Positions 1 through 7,218 of a DNA stretch of 18,389 bases are shown here, piece by piece (position 1 is the first letter of the stretch; the number at the start of each line of letters is the position of its first letter). The translations under genes were made by a program, and so were the position numbers. The DNA is from Burkholderiales bacterium (GTDB lineage Bacteria > Pseudomonadota > Gammaproteobacteria > Burkholderiales > Burkholderiaceae_C): contig CANJKD010000002.1 of NCBI GenBank assembly GCA_947474415.1, positions 1 to 18,389 on the forward strand. The letters are read 5' to 3'. The notes beneath the pieces are model-generated. The model worked only from the letters and a program-made list of their open reading frames with translations, did no database searches and was not told the origin of the DNA.

Positions 1-81
1 ATTCATCAATACCTGATCAGCGAAGCGGCTATCGCCTATGCGGCCGAGCAGCGTACGTTGCAGACTGGATCGCGGCGCTAA
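1..81 (+). CDS. C-terminal fragment of an unidentified protein
   Basis: Frame 1 is open from the first base to a TAA at 79-81 and gives 26 residues ending in LQTGSRR. The peptide is Ala-rich (EAAIAYAAEQ) and looks helical. No domain can be assigned from so short a tail; it could be the end of a real gene or of a decayed one. It is the only plus-strand coding candidate on the left side and converges on the minus-strand operon. Confidence 0.35.
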   Translation: MHQYLISEAAIAYAAEQRTLQTGSRR

Positions 82-290
82 CCTAACCGGCTGCGAGCCG
101 CTCGAACGACAAGGGTTCAACCATTCCTGCAGTGGCAAGGAATGGTGGTGCAGGATAGCACTCGTGCGGACTGCCCTCAAGCGGTCCTGCGCCTCAGGGC
201 GGAGCTAGGCGCGGTTCCGCGTGACAAGGGGCAAGGAATCGGGCATCCCCTCTGTTACTACCATCCCCGGAGCATGCGAACCTGAGGCGT
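82..290. other. Intergenic region between convergent genes
   Basis: I see no convincing gene here. It lies between the end of the left plus-strand fragment and the stop of the SEL1 gene, so it should contain the operon end. The only clear structure is an inverted repeat (listed separately). A smaller GC-rich repeat, CGCGG/CCGCG with a two-base spacer, lies near 210-222. Neither has a proper U-tract. Confidence 0.5.
121..145. repeat. Inverted repeat, possible weak terminator
   Basis: CCATTCCT (121-128) and AGGAATGG (138-145) are perfect 8-bp arms around a 9-base loop. They lie between convergent genes, where a bidirectional terminator would be expected. No run of T follows on either strand, so an intrinsic terminator is doubtful. 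Confidence 0.3.
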
Positions 291-1919
291 TCAAAGGGTC
301 CGGAGATCATCCCGTGACTGGAGGAATGCCTTCGCTCTCGATCGTCCATCGTCCAGATCTTCTTCCTGAAGATTCTCCTCGCAATACGCGCGGATCTTGT
401 CGCCGCGCTCATCATCGCTAGTTGCGCTCAACAGGGCCCACTTGTACGCCTCCGCGTGATCAGTGTGTACGCCCGAGCCCTTGAGATAGTTGATCGCCAA
501 ATCCACCTGCGCCGGCCCAAAGTTCCTCTCGGCGGCCTGAGTCAGCCAGTACGCGGACCTCTCCTCATCGACCGGACCACCGTCCACGCCCCCTAGAAGT
601 AGTGCGAGGTTGTATTGCGAATACACCTCCCCCATGGCAGCGCTCAGCTCAAGATGGTGAATCGCCTTCTCGATATTCCTCTCAACGCCTTGGCCAGCTA
701 GATACATTTGCCCGATCGCCCCATGCGCCTTGCGATTTCCTGATTCGGCTGCCATCTGAAGCCAATAGATCGCTTTGCGGTAGTCGGGAACCCCGTCAAT
801 ACCTGATTGATAAAGTAAGCCAAGGTTTAGTTGAGCAGAGTCATGTCCTTTGGCTGCAGCTCGCTCCAAGTAGCTCGCTGCCAGCCCTCTATCGACTCGA
901 ACGCCCTCTCCGTGCTCATAAAAGACGCCCAAGTTGTACTCGGCGACGACATCTCCCAGTTGCGCTGCTTGCTCATAAAGCTCAGCAGCTCTTGCTAAGT
1001 CGCGTTGAACTCCCCCGGCGCCAAGCTCAAAAAGTTCACCGATTCCACGAATTGCGCCCGGGTTACCCTGCTCCGCTGCAACTGAGTACCACTTCAGCGC
1101 CGCTTCGTAATTCTTCTGAATACCCGATCCGTGATGGTAGGACCACGCCAAGTTGAACTGCGCCTGGGCAGAACCGCGCTCAGCCGCGAGCTTGAAGCAT
1201 TCATGCGCTTTGGCTAGATCCTGCTGGCAACCATAGCCTCTTGAGTAGTTCATGCCCAAGCCGATGATGCCGTCCAGATCGCCCGCGTCTGCAGCAGCTT
1301 GAAATAGCTGAAACGAGCGCTCGTAATCCTTCTCAACGATGTCACCGTCCACAAAATGAAGAGCGAGAGTGGTCTGAGCCTTTGCCAGCCCGTTTTCAGC
1401 AGCTTGCTCAAGCAACAAAATTCCCTGTGATACCTGCTTTGGGTCATCTGATCGGAGGAGATGGTTGCCGAAATTTAGCTTGCCCGCATCACCTCCTAGT
1501 TGTGCCGCCATTTCATAGAGAGCAACCGCCTTTTCTTCATCTTTTTCAAAGTACAGGCCCCACCTGTACATGTTCCCAAGGTCATTCAGGGCCGTTGGAT
1601 CGCCTTGTCTCGCCGCTTTGTCAAACCAATAAGCGGCCTTCTCATAATCAACGTCAACACCATTCCCCAGGGCGTAAAAACCTCCTACGCACGCTTGAGC
1701 AGCTGGATAACCAAGTTCGGCCGAAGAAAAATATAGATCCCTCGCTCGCTCAATATCTTGAATGGTTCCAATCCCTGAATCCAGCATCAATGCAGACAGA
1801 TATTGAGCCTTCGGATCACCACGACTAGCTGCGGCATCGAGTAACAAAAAGGCATCCTCGTGCTCCCCAGCCTGGGTCAGCTGTTCGGCGCGATTCAGAA
1901 GATTTTGGATATCGCTCAT
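291..1919 (-). CDS. SEL1-like repeat protein
   Basis: This encodes 542 residues from the ATG at 1919 (MSDIQNLLNRAEQL). The frame is open further upstream, but that would run into the end of the preceding gene. Nearly the whole protein is SEL1-like repeats, about a dozen of roughly 36 residues, with the usual signature of a Gly-containing helix A, an xxYxxG turn, 'D..KA..W(Y/F)..AA..G' and 'AQ..L'. An acidic tail (ENLQEEDLDD) follows the last repeat. There is no signal peptide, so it should be cytosolic. SEL1 solenoids are protein-interaction scaffolds and occur in many bacterial signalling and defence loci. The gene starts 28 bases after the TPR gene, with AGGTC about 7 bases before the ATG, so it is probably the last gene of the same operon. 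The repeat annotation is secure; the function is unknown. Confidence 0.85.
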   Translation of the reverse strand: MSDIQNLLNRAEQLTQAGEHEDAFLLLDAAASRGDPKAQYLSALMLDSGIGTIQDIERARDLYFSSAELGYPAAQACVGGFYALGNGVDVDYEKAAYWFDKAARQGDPTALNDLGNMYRWGLYFEKDEEKAVALYEMAAQLGGDAGKLNFGNHLLRSDDPKQVSQGILLLEQAAENGLAKAQTTLALHFVDGDIVEKDYERSFQLFQAAADAGDLDGIIGLGMNYSRGYGCQQDLAKAHECFKLAAERGSAQAQFNLAWSYHHGSGIQKNYEAALKWYSVAAEQGNPGAIRGIGELFELGAGGVQRDLARAAELYEQAAQLGDVVAEYNLGVFYEHGEGVRVDRGLAASYLERAAAKGHDSAQLNLGLLYQSGIDGVPDYRKAIYWLQMAAESGNRKAHGAIGQMYLAGQGVERNIEKAIHHLELSAAMGEVYSQYNLALLLGGVDGGPVDEERSAYWLTQAAERNFGPAQVDLAINYLKGSGVHTDHAEAYKWALLSATSDDERGDKIRAYCEENLQEEDLDDGRSRAKAFLQSRDDLRTL

Positions 1920-1947
1920 TTTTGACCTGCGATTACCGACTGCTCTC

Positions 1948-4900
1948 TCAAACCACACGTAGGACGCTTAGGAGAAGGCCAGGGCGTCCGTCAGCGACAA
2001 CACAACTTGTTGCAGCCTGCAGCACAGCCATATCGTGATCGCCCAAATGTGCAGTGCTGTTTCTTGCGCGTCCAAGGTCAATCAACTGGCCAACGAGCTC
2101 ATTGCCCCTGAGAGTTCGAGAGTCGCCAAAGCGACCCTGCGAGATCGCATCGCGAAATCTCACAGTCAATTCGTCATCGGACGAGCGATACGAACGGCTC
2201 GCTGCCTCCATGAGCCGGGCAATGCCCCCGATCGAAGGAGGAGGTCCGCCACTCATGAACCGTGCTGCATCTCGGTGACGCTCGGAAGTCAGTGTGTGCG
2301 CATCCGGCATCGAATCACGGAAAGGCACCATGATCTTAGAGACCAACAGGTATTCGGCGACCTTGCTGATGTACAGAGCGTAGGCCGCAGCAAGCTCCTG
2401 CCCTCGCATAAGAGACAGATTGGCACCTCGCATCCAATCGCGCAGTGGCGGCTTAAGCTGCTCAAGCCAAGGCCAGGACTGCACCTCGGTAGAACTCGAG
2501 GCCATCACGGGTGCGATTCGAGAAAGTCGTTCAACAGCGATGGCTTCCCCGAGCCGATACGCTACATCGCTGGCCGCCCTCTCAACCAGCAGTGCCCGAG
2601 CCTTTTCAAGCTCCTCGTCTGCCGATTCGGCATGGCCCGAACTGATCAGGGACGTGATCAACGCGGTTAGCAGGCTGGGATGCCCCGGCGACCGCCTCAG
2701 ACCATCTCTAATCTGGCTTACACGCTCTTCCTCCGTCCCGCGACCCTCAAGCGCGGTCGCCAGCGCAAGCCGCGCTCTAACGCAAGTTGGATCTCGTCGA
2801 ATTGCGTCCCGCGCAAGGTCCTCGGCCAATTCCGGGTTCCCGGACGCATGCGCGCGTTCAGCCGCGAGCGCACGGAAAACCGCGTCAGGTTTTCCTTCCG
2901 GATGATTGAAATTGCCGGCGGTCTCGTCTCTCAGGCCCGACTCAATGAGCCGATCCGCCTTCTCGACATCACCGCTTTGGATCGCGATCTTCGCCTCCAC
3001 CAAACGCGGCGGTGGTTGATCGGTCATCTTGCTGATGATCACTTCAGCGTAGTCTGACTCGTCAGCCGCAAGACAAGCTTCGGCGTGAAGAATCATCCAG
3101 TCGCCATTCATCCATTTCGGCCACTCGTTAACCTTGCTGACCAGCGGCATCAGAAGATCAAGTCTTCCAAGTTCCAGGAAGCATTTCGCTGCGAGGTAGT
3201 GATCTTCTAAGCTGGCTTCACCAAGGAGCGACAGGTCTTCCGCATCGCGCTCGTCAGACCAGAGATCTTCTGGCGTACGAATTTCAGCGTCATTCCAAAT
3301 CGCCTTCTGGAAGCAGTCGACAGCACTGGTGAGCTTGCCCTGAAGAACAAGTGCCTGCCCCAATAGGGAAGCACCCTTGAGCGAGGACTGCCAATCCGAA
3401 CGGAGACGCTCTATGAACGGGTCGAGATCTTCGCCCAAGAGGCCAGTTCTCGCGGCGTCGATGGCATTGGAAATCGGTAGCAGGAAGCGCTCGTCCTTTT
3501 CCAGAGCGATTCGATATGCCTCCAATGCCAGCTTGTACTGCCCGGCATTGAGTCGGGTGTTGCCAAGGATGGTCCAGCTGCGAGGGGTGTCCATGGACAT
3601 CTTCTCGGCAGCATCGATTGCCTCAGAGTGTCGACCCAGGCTAGACAGTTCGACGACCACGTTGGGAGAGAACGACTCTCCTCCAGGGATCGTGCATCCA
3701 TAGCGCCAGATCTCCAGTGCCAGTTCACGGTCCCCGGTCTTCGACGCCATCAGTCCGAGCGCACTGAGGAAGTCAACCCGTTCAGGCGCCTCGACCGCAT
3801 TTCGACGATCCCATGCGTACCTCACCAATGGCCTTAGTGCTGGCCAGCCCATGCCGGAGGAGAGTTGGTCAACGAACTGCATGTACTGATAAGGATGCAG
3901 CGTCCGGTCTTGGTAAAGGCGGACAAGATGCTCTACAAGCGATTGATTTGGCAGCGCCAGTCGAGCGTCTTTTGTTGCCTGTAGAGCTCGGTGCGCGTCC
4001 TTGGCGCGACCAGCAGACAAGAGAGCAACGATAAGGTTGGCGTGAAAAAGAGGACGCTTAGGATCGAGGGCGATTGCCTGGCGATGAAGCTCTGCTTCCT
4101 TCACGAAGTCATATTCGATTGAACCGTAACTGTTCCCGAGGAGATCAAGGGCAATCGGCAGGTGGGGGTCGTCTGGCGGGGCAGATTCGATCGCACGCAG
4201 AAGCATGGACCGGGCGCCGTGGAAGTCGCCCTTGTCTTGGTACATCGAAGCGAGGTTGGTGTTCGCCAGGACGTGATTTGGGTCTGCACGAACAGCCCGC
4301 TCGTAGAACTCACGCTGTTGCTCTGGGCGATCCCGCTTCATCGAGATGAGACCCAGTAGCGTCAATGCATCGGCGTGCTCGGGCTTTTCGCCAATGACAC
4401 GGAGCAGCAGCGGTTCCGCATGATCCAACTGGCCGGCGATGTAGTGACAGTAGGCTAGTCCGTAGGCCAGGTCGAGATCACCCGGTTTCCTCTCCAGCAG
4501 CTGCTTGAACTGAATCACTCCGCTTCTTGCAGCTTCCTTCGGGTCTCCGTGCCGTCCCCTTAGTACTTCGTCGTCGAACTTCCTGAGAACGAGATCTTTG
4601 CGCAACCGCTCAAGATCCGTCCCATCCCGCAGAGCGGAAAGTGTGTTGCGATCCACATCGGTTGCGCCAGGGAGGTTGGCGGCCTTTTCGAAGGAGACGA
4701 TCGCTTGCTCGCGATTGGCTGCACCAACGCAAGCCCATCCACGAAGGGACCACGCGTCGCGGGAATTCGGCACCGCCTGTACAGCCTGATCGAGGTAGAA
4801 GACTGCCATCTGGTCGAGGCCTTTGTAGCAAAGCAACCAGCCCAAATCGAGCAGGCAGCCAGCGTGGGGCGGCGACAGGTGAGCGCCTTTCATCAAAGCT

Positions 4901-5187
4901 TGAGACCCAGCGTTTATGCCGCCCTCATCTCCGGATGCCAAGCCTTCGATGACCTGGTACTCGCCCAACTGCCACCAGTCGTCACCTGATCTTTCCGACT
5001 CAGGCTTTGTCTTCAGCCGATCAATCACAGACTGCCGGACAGCGCTTCTTGGGTAAGAGCGCCAAGAAGCACCCATCGGGTCTACTTGATGCAACCTCTC
5101 GACGCGTCCGCTACCGATGCGAAACACGTTTGACGTGTGGCTCGCGCTGCCAGTACTGGCCCCCTTCTTGTGCTTCTTCTTGCCCAT
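1948..5187 (-). CDS. Large TPR-repeat protein with HEPN-like C-terminus
   Basis: The chosen start is the ATG at 5187 (MGKKKHKKGAS, a Lys-rich N-terminus), preceded by GGAG about 10 bases upstream; this gives 1079 residues. The frame is open to 5358, but that would overlap the 136-residue gene. Residues about 75-870 contain many TPR-type repeats, for example A..LL..V...PEHADALTLLGL and YERAVRADPNHVLA. The last 150 residues are different: predicted helices end in LGRARNSTAHLGDHD, where R1042 and H1047 form an R-x4-H motif within an RNxxAH context, as in HEPN RNases and their inactive relatives. No catalytic partner domain or membrane segment is seen. TPR solenoids joined to HEPN domains are plausible abortive-infection effectors, but here that is inference. 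The gene starts 16 bases after the 136-residue gene. Confidence 0.8.
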   Translation of the reverse strand: MGKKKHKKGASTGSASHTSNVFRIGSGRVERLHQVDPMGASWRSYPRSAVRQSVIDRLKTKPESERSGDDWWQLGEYQVIEGLASGDEGGINAGSQALMKGAHLSPPHAGCLLDLGWLLCYKGLDQMAVFYLDQAVQAVPNSRDAWSLRGWACVGAANREQAIVSFEKAANLPGATDVDRNTLSALRDGTDLERLRKDLVLRKFDDEVLRGRHGDPKEAARSGVIQFKQLLERKPGDLDLAYGLAYCHYIAGQLDHAEPLLLRVIGEKPEHADALTLLGLISMKRDRPEQQREFYERAVRADPNHVLANTNLASMYQDKGDFHGARSMLLRAIESAPPDDPHLPIALDLLGNSYGSIEYDFVKEAELHRQAIALDPKRPLFHANLIVALLSAGRAKDAHRALQATKDARLALPNQSLVEHLVRLYQDRTLHPYQYMQFVDQLSSGMGWPALRPLVRYAWDRRNAVEAPERVDFLSALGLMASKTGDRELALEIWRYGCTIPGGESFSPNVVVELSSLGRHSEAIDAAEKMSMDTPRSWTILGNTRLNAGQYKLALEAYRIALEKDERFLLPISNAIDAARTGLLGEDLDPFIERLRSDWQSSLKGASLLGQALVLQGKLTSAVDCFQKAIWNDAEIRTPEDLWSDERDAEDLSLLGEASLEDHYLAAKCFLELGRLDLLMPLVSKVNEWPKWMNGDWMILHAEACLAADESDYAEVIISKMTDQPPPRLVEAKIAIQSGDVEKADRLIESGLRDETAGNFNHPEGKPDAVFRALAAERAHASGNPELAEDLARDAIRRDPTCVRARLALATALEGRGTEEERVSQIRDGLRRSPGHPSLLTALITSLISSGHAESADEELEKARALLVERAASDVAYRLGEAIAVERLSRIAPVMASSSTEVQSWPWLEQLKPPLRDWMRGANLSLMRGQELAAAYALYISKVAEYLLVSKIMVPFRDSMPDAHTLTSERHRDAARFMSGGPPPSIGGIARLMEAASRSYRSSDDELTVRFRDAISQGRFGDSRTLRGNELVGQLIDLGRARNSTAHLGDHDMAVLQAATSCVVADGRPGLLLSVLRVV

Positions 5188-5203
5188 CCGCGTAACTCCG
5201 TGA

Positions 5204-5614
5204 TCAAAGGCCGAGCATGTGCCCGGCCTTGACTGTCGCCCAATGCTTCCACTCGTCAGCCGCGTCTCGGTATGGCTTGGCCTCATTGAAGGCATCGATC
5301 GGGTGCCCGATGGAGTCCATGACCTTCTGCCCCTGCGCCTGGAGGACCTCGGAGACAACTAGACCGACCTCCAGCCGTTGCATTTCGAGATCCGGATCCG
5401 AGCACAAGCCGCTCCACTCAGCGTGCTTTAGCGCGGACTTCACGCCCCCTTCAAAGACGACCCACTCGACATGAAAGTCAGATCCTGCCGCCGTCACCTT
5501 CACGCCTCCGATGCCCGGTTCGCTGCACCACATGCCGTCGAAGACTCGGGGCAACTTGCGCTTTCTCAGCCCCTTCCGAAGCGCCTGAAGCTCATCTTGA
5601 GTTGGTAGCTTCAT
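5204..5614 (-). CDS. Hypothetical protein, 136 residues
   Basis: The ATG at 5614 (MKLPTQDELQALRKGLRKRKLP) is preceded by GAGGGA about 7 bases upstream on the minus strand. The protein has a basic N-terminal helix, then a region that looks beta-rich (VKVTAAGSDFHVEWVVFEGG), then a helical C-terminus (EVGLVVSEVLQAQGQKVM) with an aromatic cluster (EWKHWATV). I do not recognise the family. It lies 61 bases after the ankyrin-tailed gene and 16 bases before the TPR gene, all in the same direction, so it is probably co-transcribed. There is no signal peptide or transmembrane segment. Coding use is supported by gene-like G/C third positions and snug packing between neighbours. Confidence 0.65.
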   Translation of the reverse strand: MKLPTQDELQALRKGLRKRKLPRVFDGMWCSEPGIGGVKVTAAGSDFHVEWVVFEGGVKSALKHAEWSGLCSDPDLEMQRLEVGLVVSEVLQAQGQKVMDSIGHPIDAFNEAKPYRDAADEWKHWATVKAGHMLGL

Positions 5615-5645
5615 TTATCGTCCCTCATTAATTGCATCAGCGCGT

Positions 5646-5659
5646 CCGGATCGATCCGG
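5646..5659. repeat. 14-bp palindrome upstream of the 136-residue gene
   Basis: CCGGATCGATCCGG is a perfect palindrome in the 60-base gap between the ankyrin-tailed gene and the 136-residue gene. It contains two GATC sites. It could be a protein-binding site, a small hairpin in the mRNA, or chance in GC-rich DNA. Confidence 0.3.
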
Positions 5660-5674
5660 CAGCAACTTCGCGCC

Positions 5675-6349
5675 TTACTGGTTACCTGTCGCATCGACGG
5701 CTAACCAAGCCTCGATACCGAGATCCCGGGCAACTGCCCGAGCGCTTTGCCCAGAGGGGCCTACGGCATCCGCATCCGCGCCTTTCGCAATTAGCGCAGC
5801 CACAGCCTTGGCGTCCCTTCGGCGAAGCGCGTTTGGAAGCCGCTCGGTCGCCTGCATGCTCTTTTGGCTTCGAGCATCTTCAAATCTCGCCTGTTCACGC
5901 GCAGCAGTAGCCTGCTTCCGAGCGAAGCGTGCGTCTTCCTTCCTATCAAGCTCCTCCAAACTTCGGGCACCGTGGTTGCTGGTGCCGTATGGGGTGTAGT
6001 CATTGACCGTATTTCTGAGTACCCAATCTGCGAATCGATCTCGTTCATTCGAATCGACCATCGATGCGTAGATGCGAAATAGATTCGCAACCGGCGGAAC
6101 GCTCCCGAACTGTCGGTCGAACATCCGTTCGAAGTAGGTCAAGCCTTTGATCAGGTCAGCGACTTGAGCAGCTTCCCATCCATCTACTACGCGGTCCCAC
6201 TGCTTCCAGAGGACCCCAAAGTCCCAAGAGTTGGGCAATTGAGCATCGCCAATCACAGAACGATCCGTGGTGCGGCCAAGTTCCACTAACAACGGCACGA
6301 GGTCGATGATCCTCTGCTCCATCGGATCAGGCTTTAGGGGATGATTCAT
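5675..6349 (-). CDS. Hypothetical protein with ankyrin-like C-terminal repeat
   Basis: This encodes 224 residues starting MNHPLKPDPMEQRIIDL. The ATG overlaps the dam stop codon as ATGA (6346-6349), a sign of translational coupling. Residues 1-120 look helical and carry Trp-rich segments (SWDFGVLWKQWDRVVDGWEAAQ); I do not recognise this part. Residues about 130-165 are a charged helical linker (RKEDARFARKQATAAREQAR). Residues about 171-212 resemble one ankyrin-type repeat (LPNALRRRDAKAVAALIAKG followed by ADADAVGPSGQSA). A single repeat is unusual, because ankyrin domains normally have several, so it may pack against another helical protein. The coupling to dam suggests it partners or regulates the methyltransferase; this is inference. 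Confidence 0.75.
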   Translation of the reverse strand: MNHPLKPDPMEQRIIDLVPLLVELGRTTDRSVIGDAQLPNSWDFGVLWKQWDRVVDGWEAAQVADLIKGLTYFERMFDRQFGSVPPVANLFRIYASMVDSNERDRFADWVLRNTVNDYTPYGTSNHGARSLEELDRKEDARFARKQATAAREQARFEDARSQKSMQATERLPNALRRRDAKAVAALIAKGADADAVGPSGQSARAVARDLGIEAWLAVDATGNQ

Positions 6350-7218
6350 TCAGCCGTTCCTTCGACAGCTTGTTGCGCAGCTGGCCGATAGTGCCTGCCA
6401 CCGGCTGCGTTTATTCGCGGCGTGAGGCTTTCAGAGAGCCAGACGAAGTCCCGCCCAATCTCTATCCAGCCCCCGCCATCTGGCACCAACGCGTCGGCAC
6501 GCTCTCCCCAACAGAAGATCACATGTGCGCCGAGATCGACCAGGCGCCGCATCTCCGCAGAAAGAACGCGGACCTCACTCACGCCGAAGCGGTCGACGTT
6601 ATAGGACTGCTGATCGACCTGGTCGTCGCCGTAAAGGTACGGCGGGTCAAGAAAGACAAGGTCACCTGCCCCCACGCGATCGAGCGCATGTCTGAAGTCA
6701 CATCGCTGGACGATTGCCCCCTCCAGGAGCGCAGCCGAACGGACCACATCCTGATGCCGCGCACGAAAGGCCTCCACGCCTCGTCTCCGAGACATGGAGA
6801 CTTGACCATCACGCGTCTCGTACCAGGTTGAGTGGAAAGACTGAGACAGCAGGTAGATCGTGTCGGCTGCGACTTGAAAGTCGACCGTGTCGTCAGCGAG
6901 CCGAGAGTTCAGGCGCCCGAGTACCGCTGAAAAATGAACATCCGAGTCCAGGAGCGCGTGCATCCGCAGCCCCGCTACAACCTCATGTGGCTCGGTCTGC
7001 GTGGCGCGAAAGACGTTTACCAATCGCGGGTTGACGTCCGACAGAAGGCTCTTTGAAATCAGGCCCGCAGATGCAAGGCCAAGAAATGCTGCGCCGCTGC
7101 CAAGGAACGGCTCGTGATAGGTCCCGAAGGTCGGAAGCTCAAGCCCGGAAAGAGCCTTGGCGACGCGCGCCTTGCTGCCAGCCCAATTGAAGAGCGCAGG
7201 GGCACGTCTGCTCGTCAT
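6346..7218 (-). CDS. dam: Dam-like (D12 class) adenine-N6 DNA methyltransferase
   Basis: The ATG at 7218 (MTSRRAPALFNWAGSK) overlaps the RT stop as ATGA (7215-7218), so translation is probably coupled; the product is 290 residues, normal for the family. The enzyme transfers a methyl group from SAM to adenine N6. The D12 (alpha-type) motif order is visible: NWAGSK (11-16, usually WAGGK), the SAM-binding EPFLGSGA (36-43), and the catalytic DPPY (191-194) followed by the expected YNVDRFG. All key residues are present, so it should be active. Family members often methylate GATC, but the specificity here is unknown. It lies inside a retron operon between RT and an ankyrin-tailed gene, without its own restriction enzyme. 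From memory, dam-like genes also lie near retron Ec67 and Ec73, so the link has precedent, though I do not know of it for the ARM/WH-SWIM type. Confidence 0.93.
   Translation of the reverse strand: MTSRRAPALFNWAGSKARVAKALSGLELPTFGTYHEPFLGSGAAFLGLASAGLISKSLLSDVNPRLVNVFRATQTEPHEVVAGLRMHALLDSDVHFSAVLGRLNSRLADDTVDFQVAADTIYLLSQSFHSTWYETRDGQVSMSRRRGVEAFRARHQDVVRSAALLEGAIVQRCDFRHALDRVGAGDLVFLDPPYLYGDDQVDQQSYNVDRFGVSEVRVLSAEMRRLVDLGAHVIFCWGERADALVPDGGGWIEIGRDFVWLSESLTPRINAAGGRHYRPAAQQAVEGTAE

Noticed and set aside
121..145. Rho-independent terminator of the long minus-strand operon
   Set aside because: An 8-bp stem exists, but no T-run follows on the minus strand, so it was listed only as an inverted repeat.
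1948..5358. Extended 1136-residue form of the TPR protein
   Set aside because: The extra 57 residues overlap the 136-residue gene and look non-coding; the ATG at 5187 has a good ribosome site.
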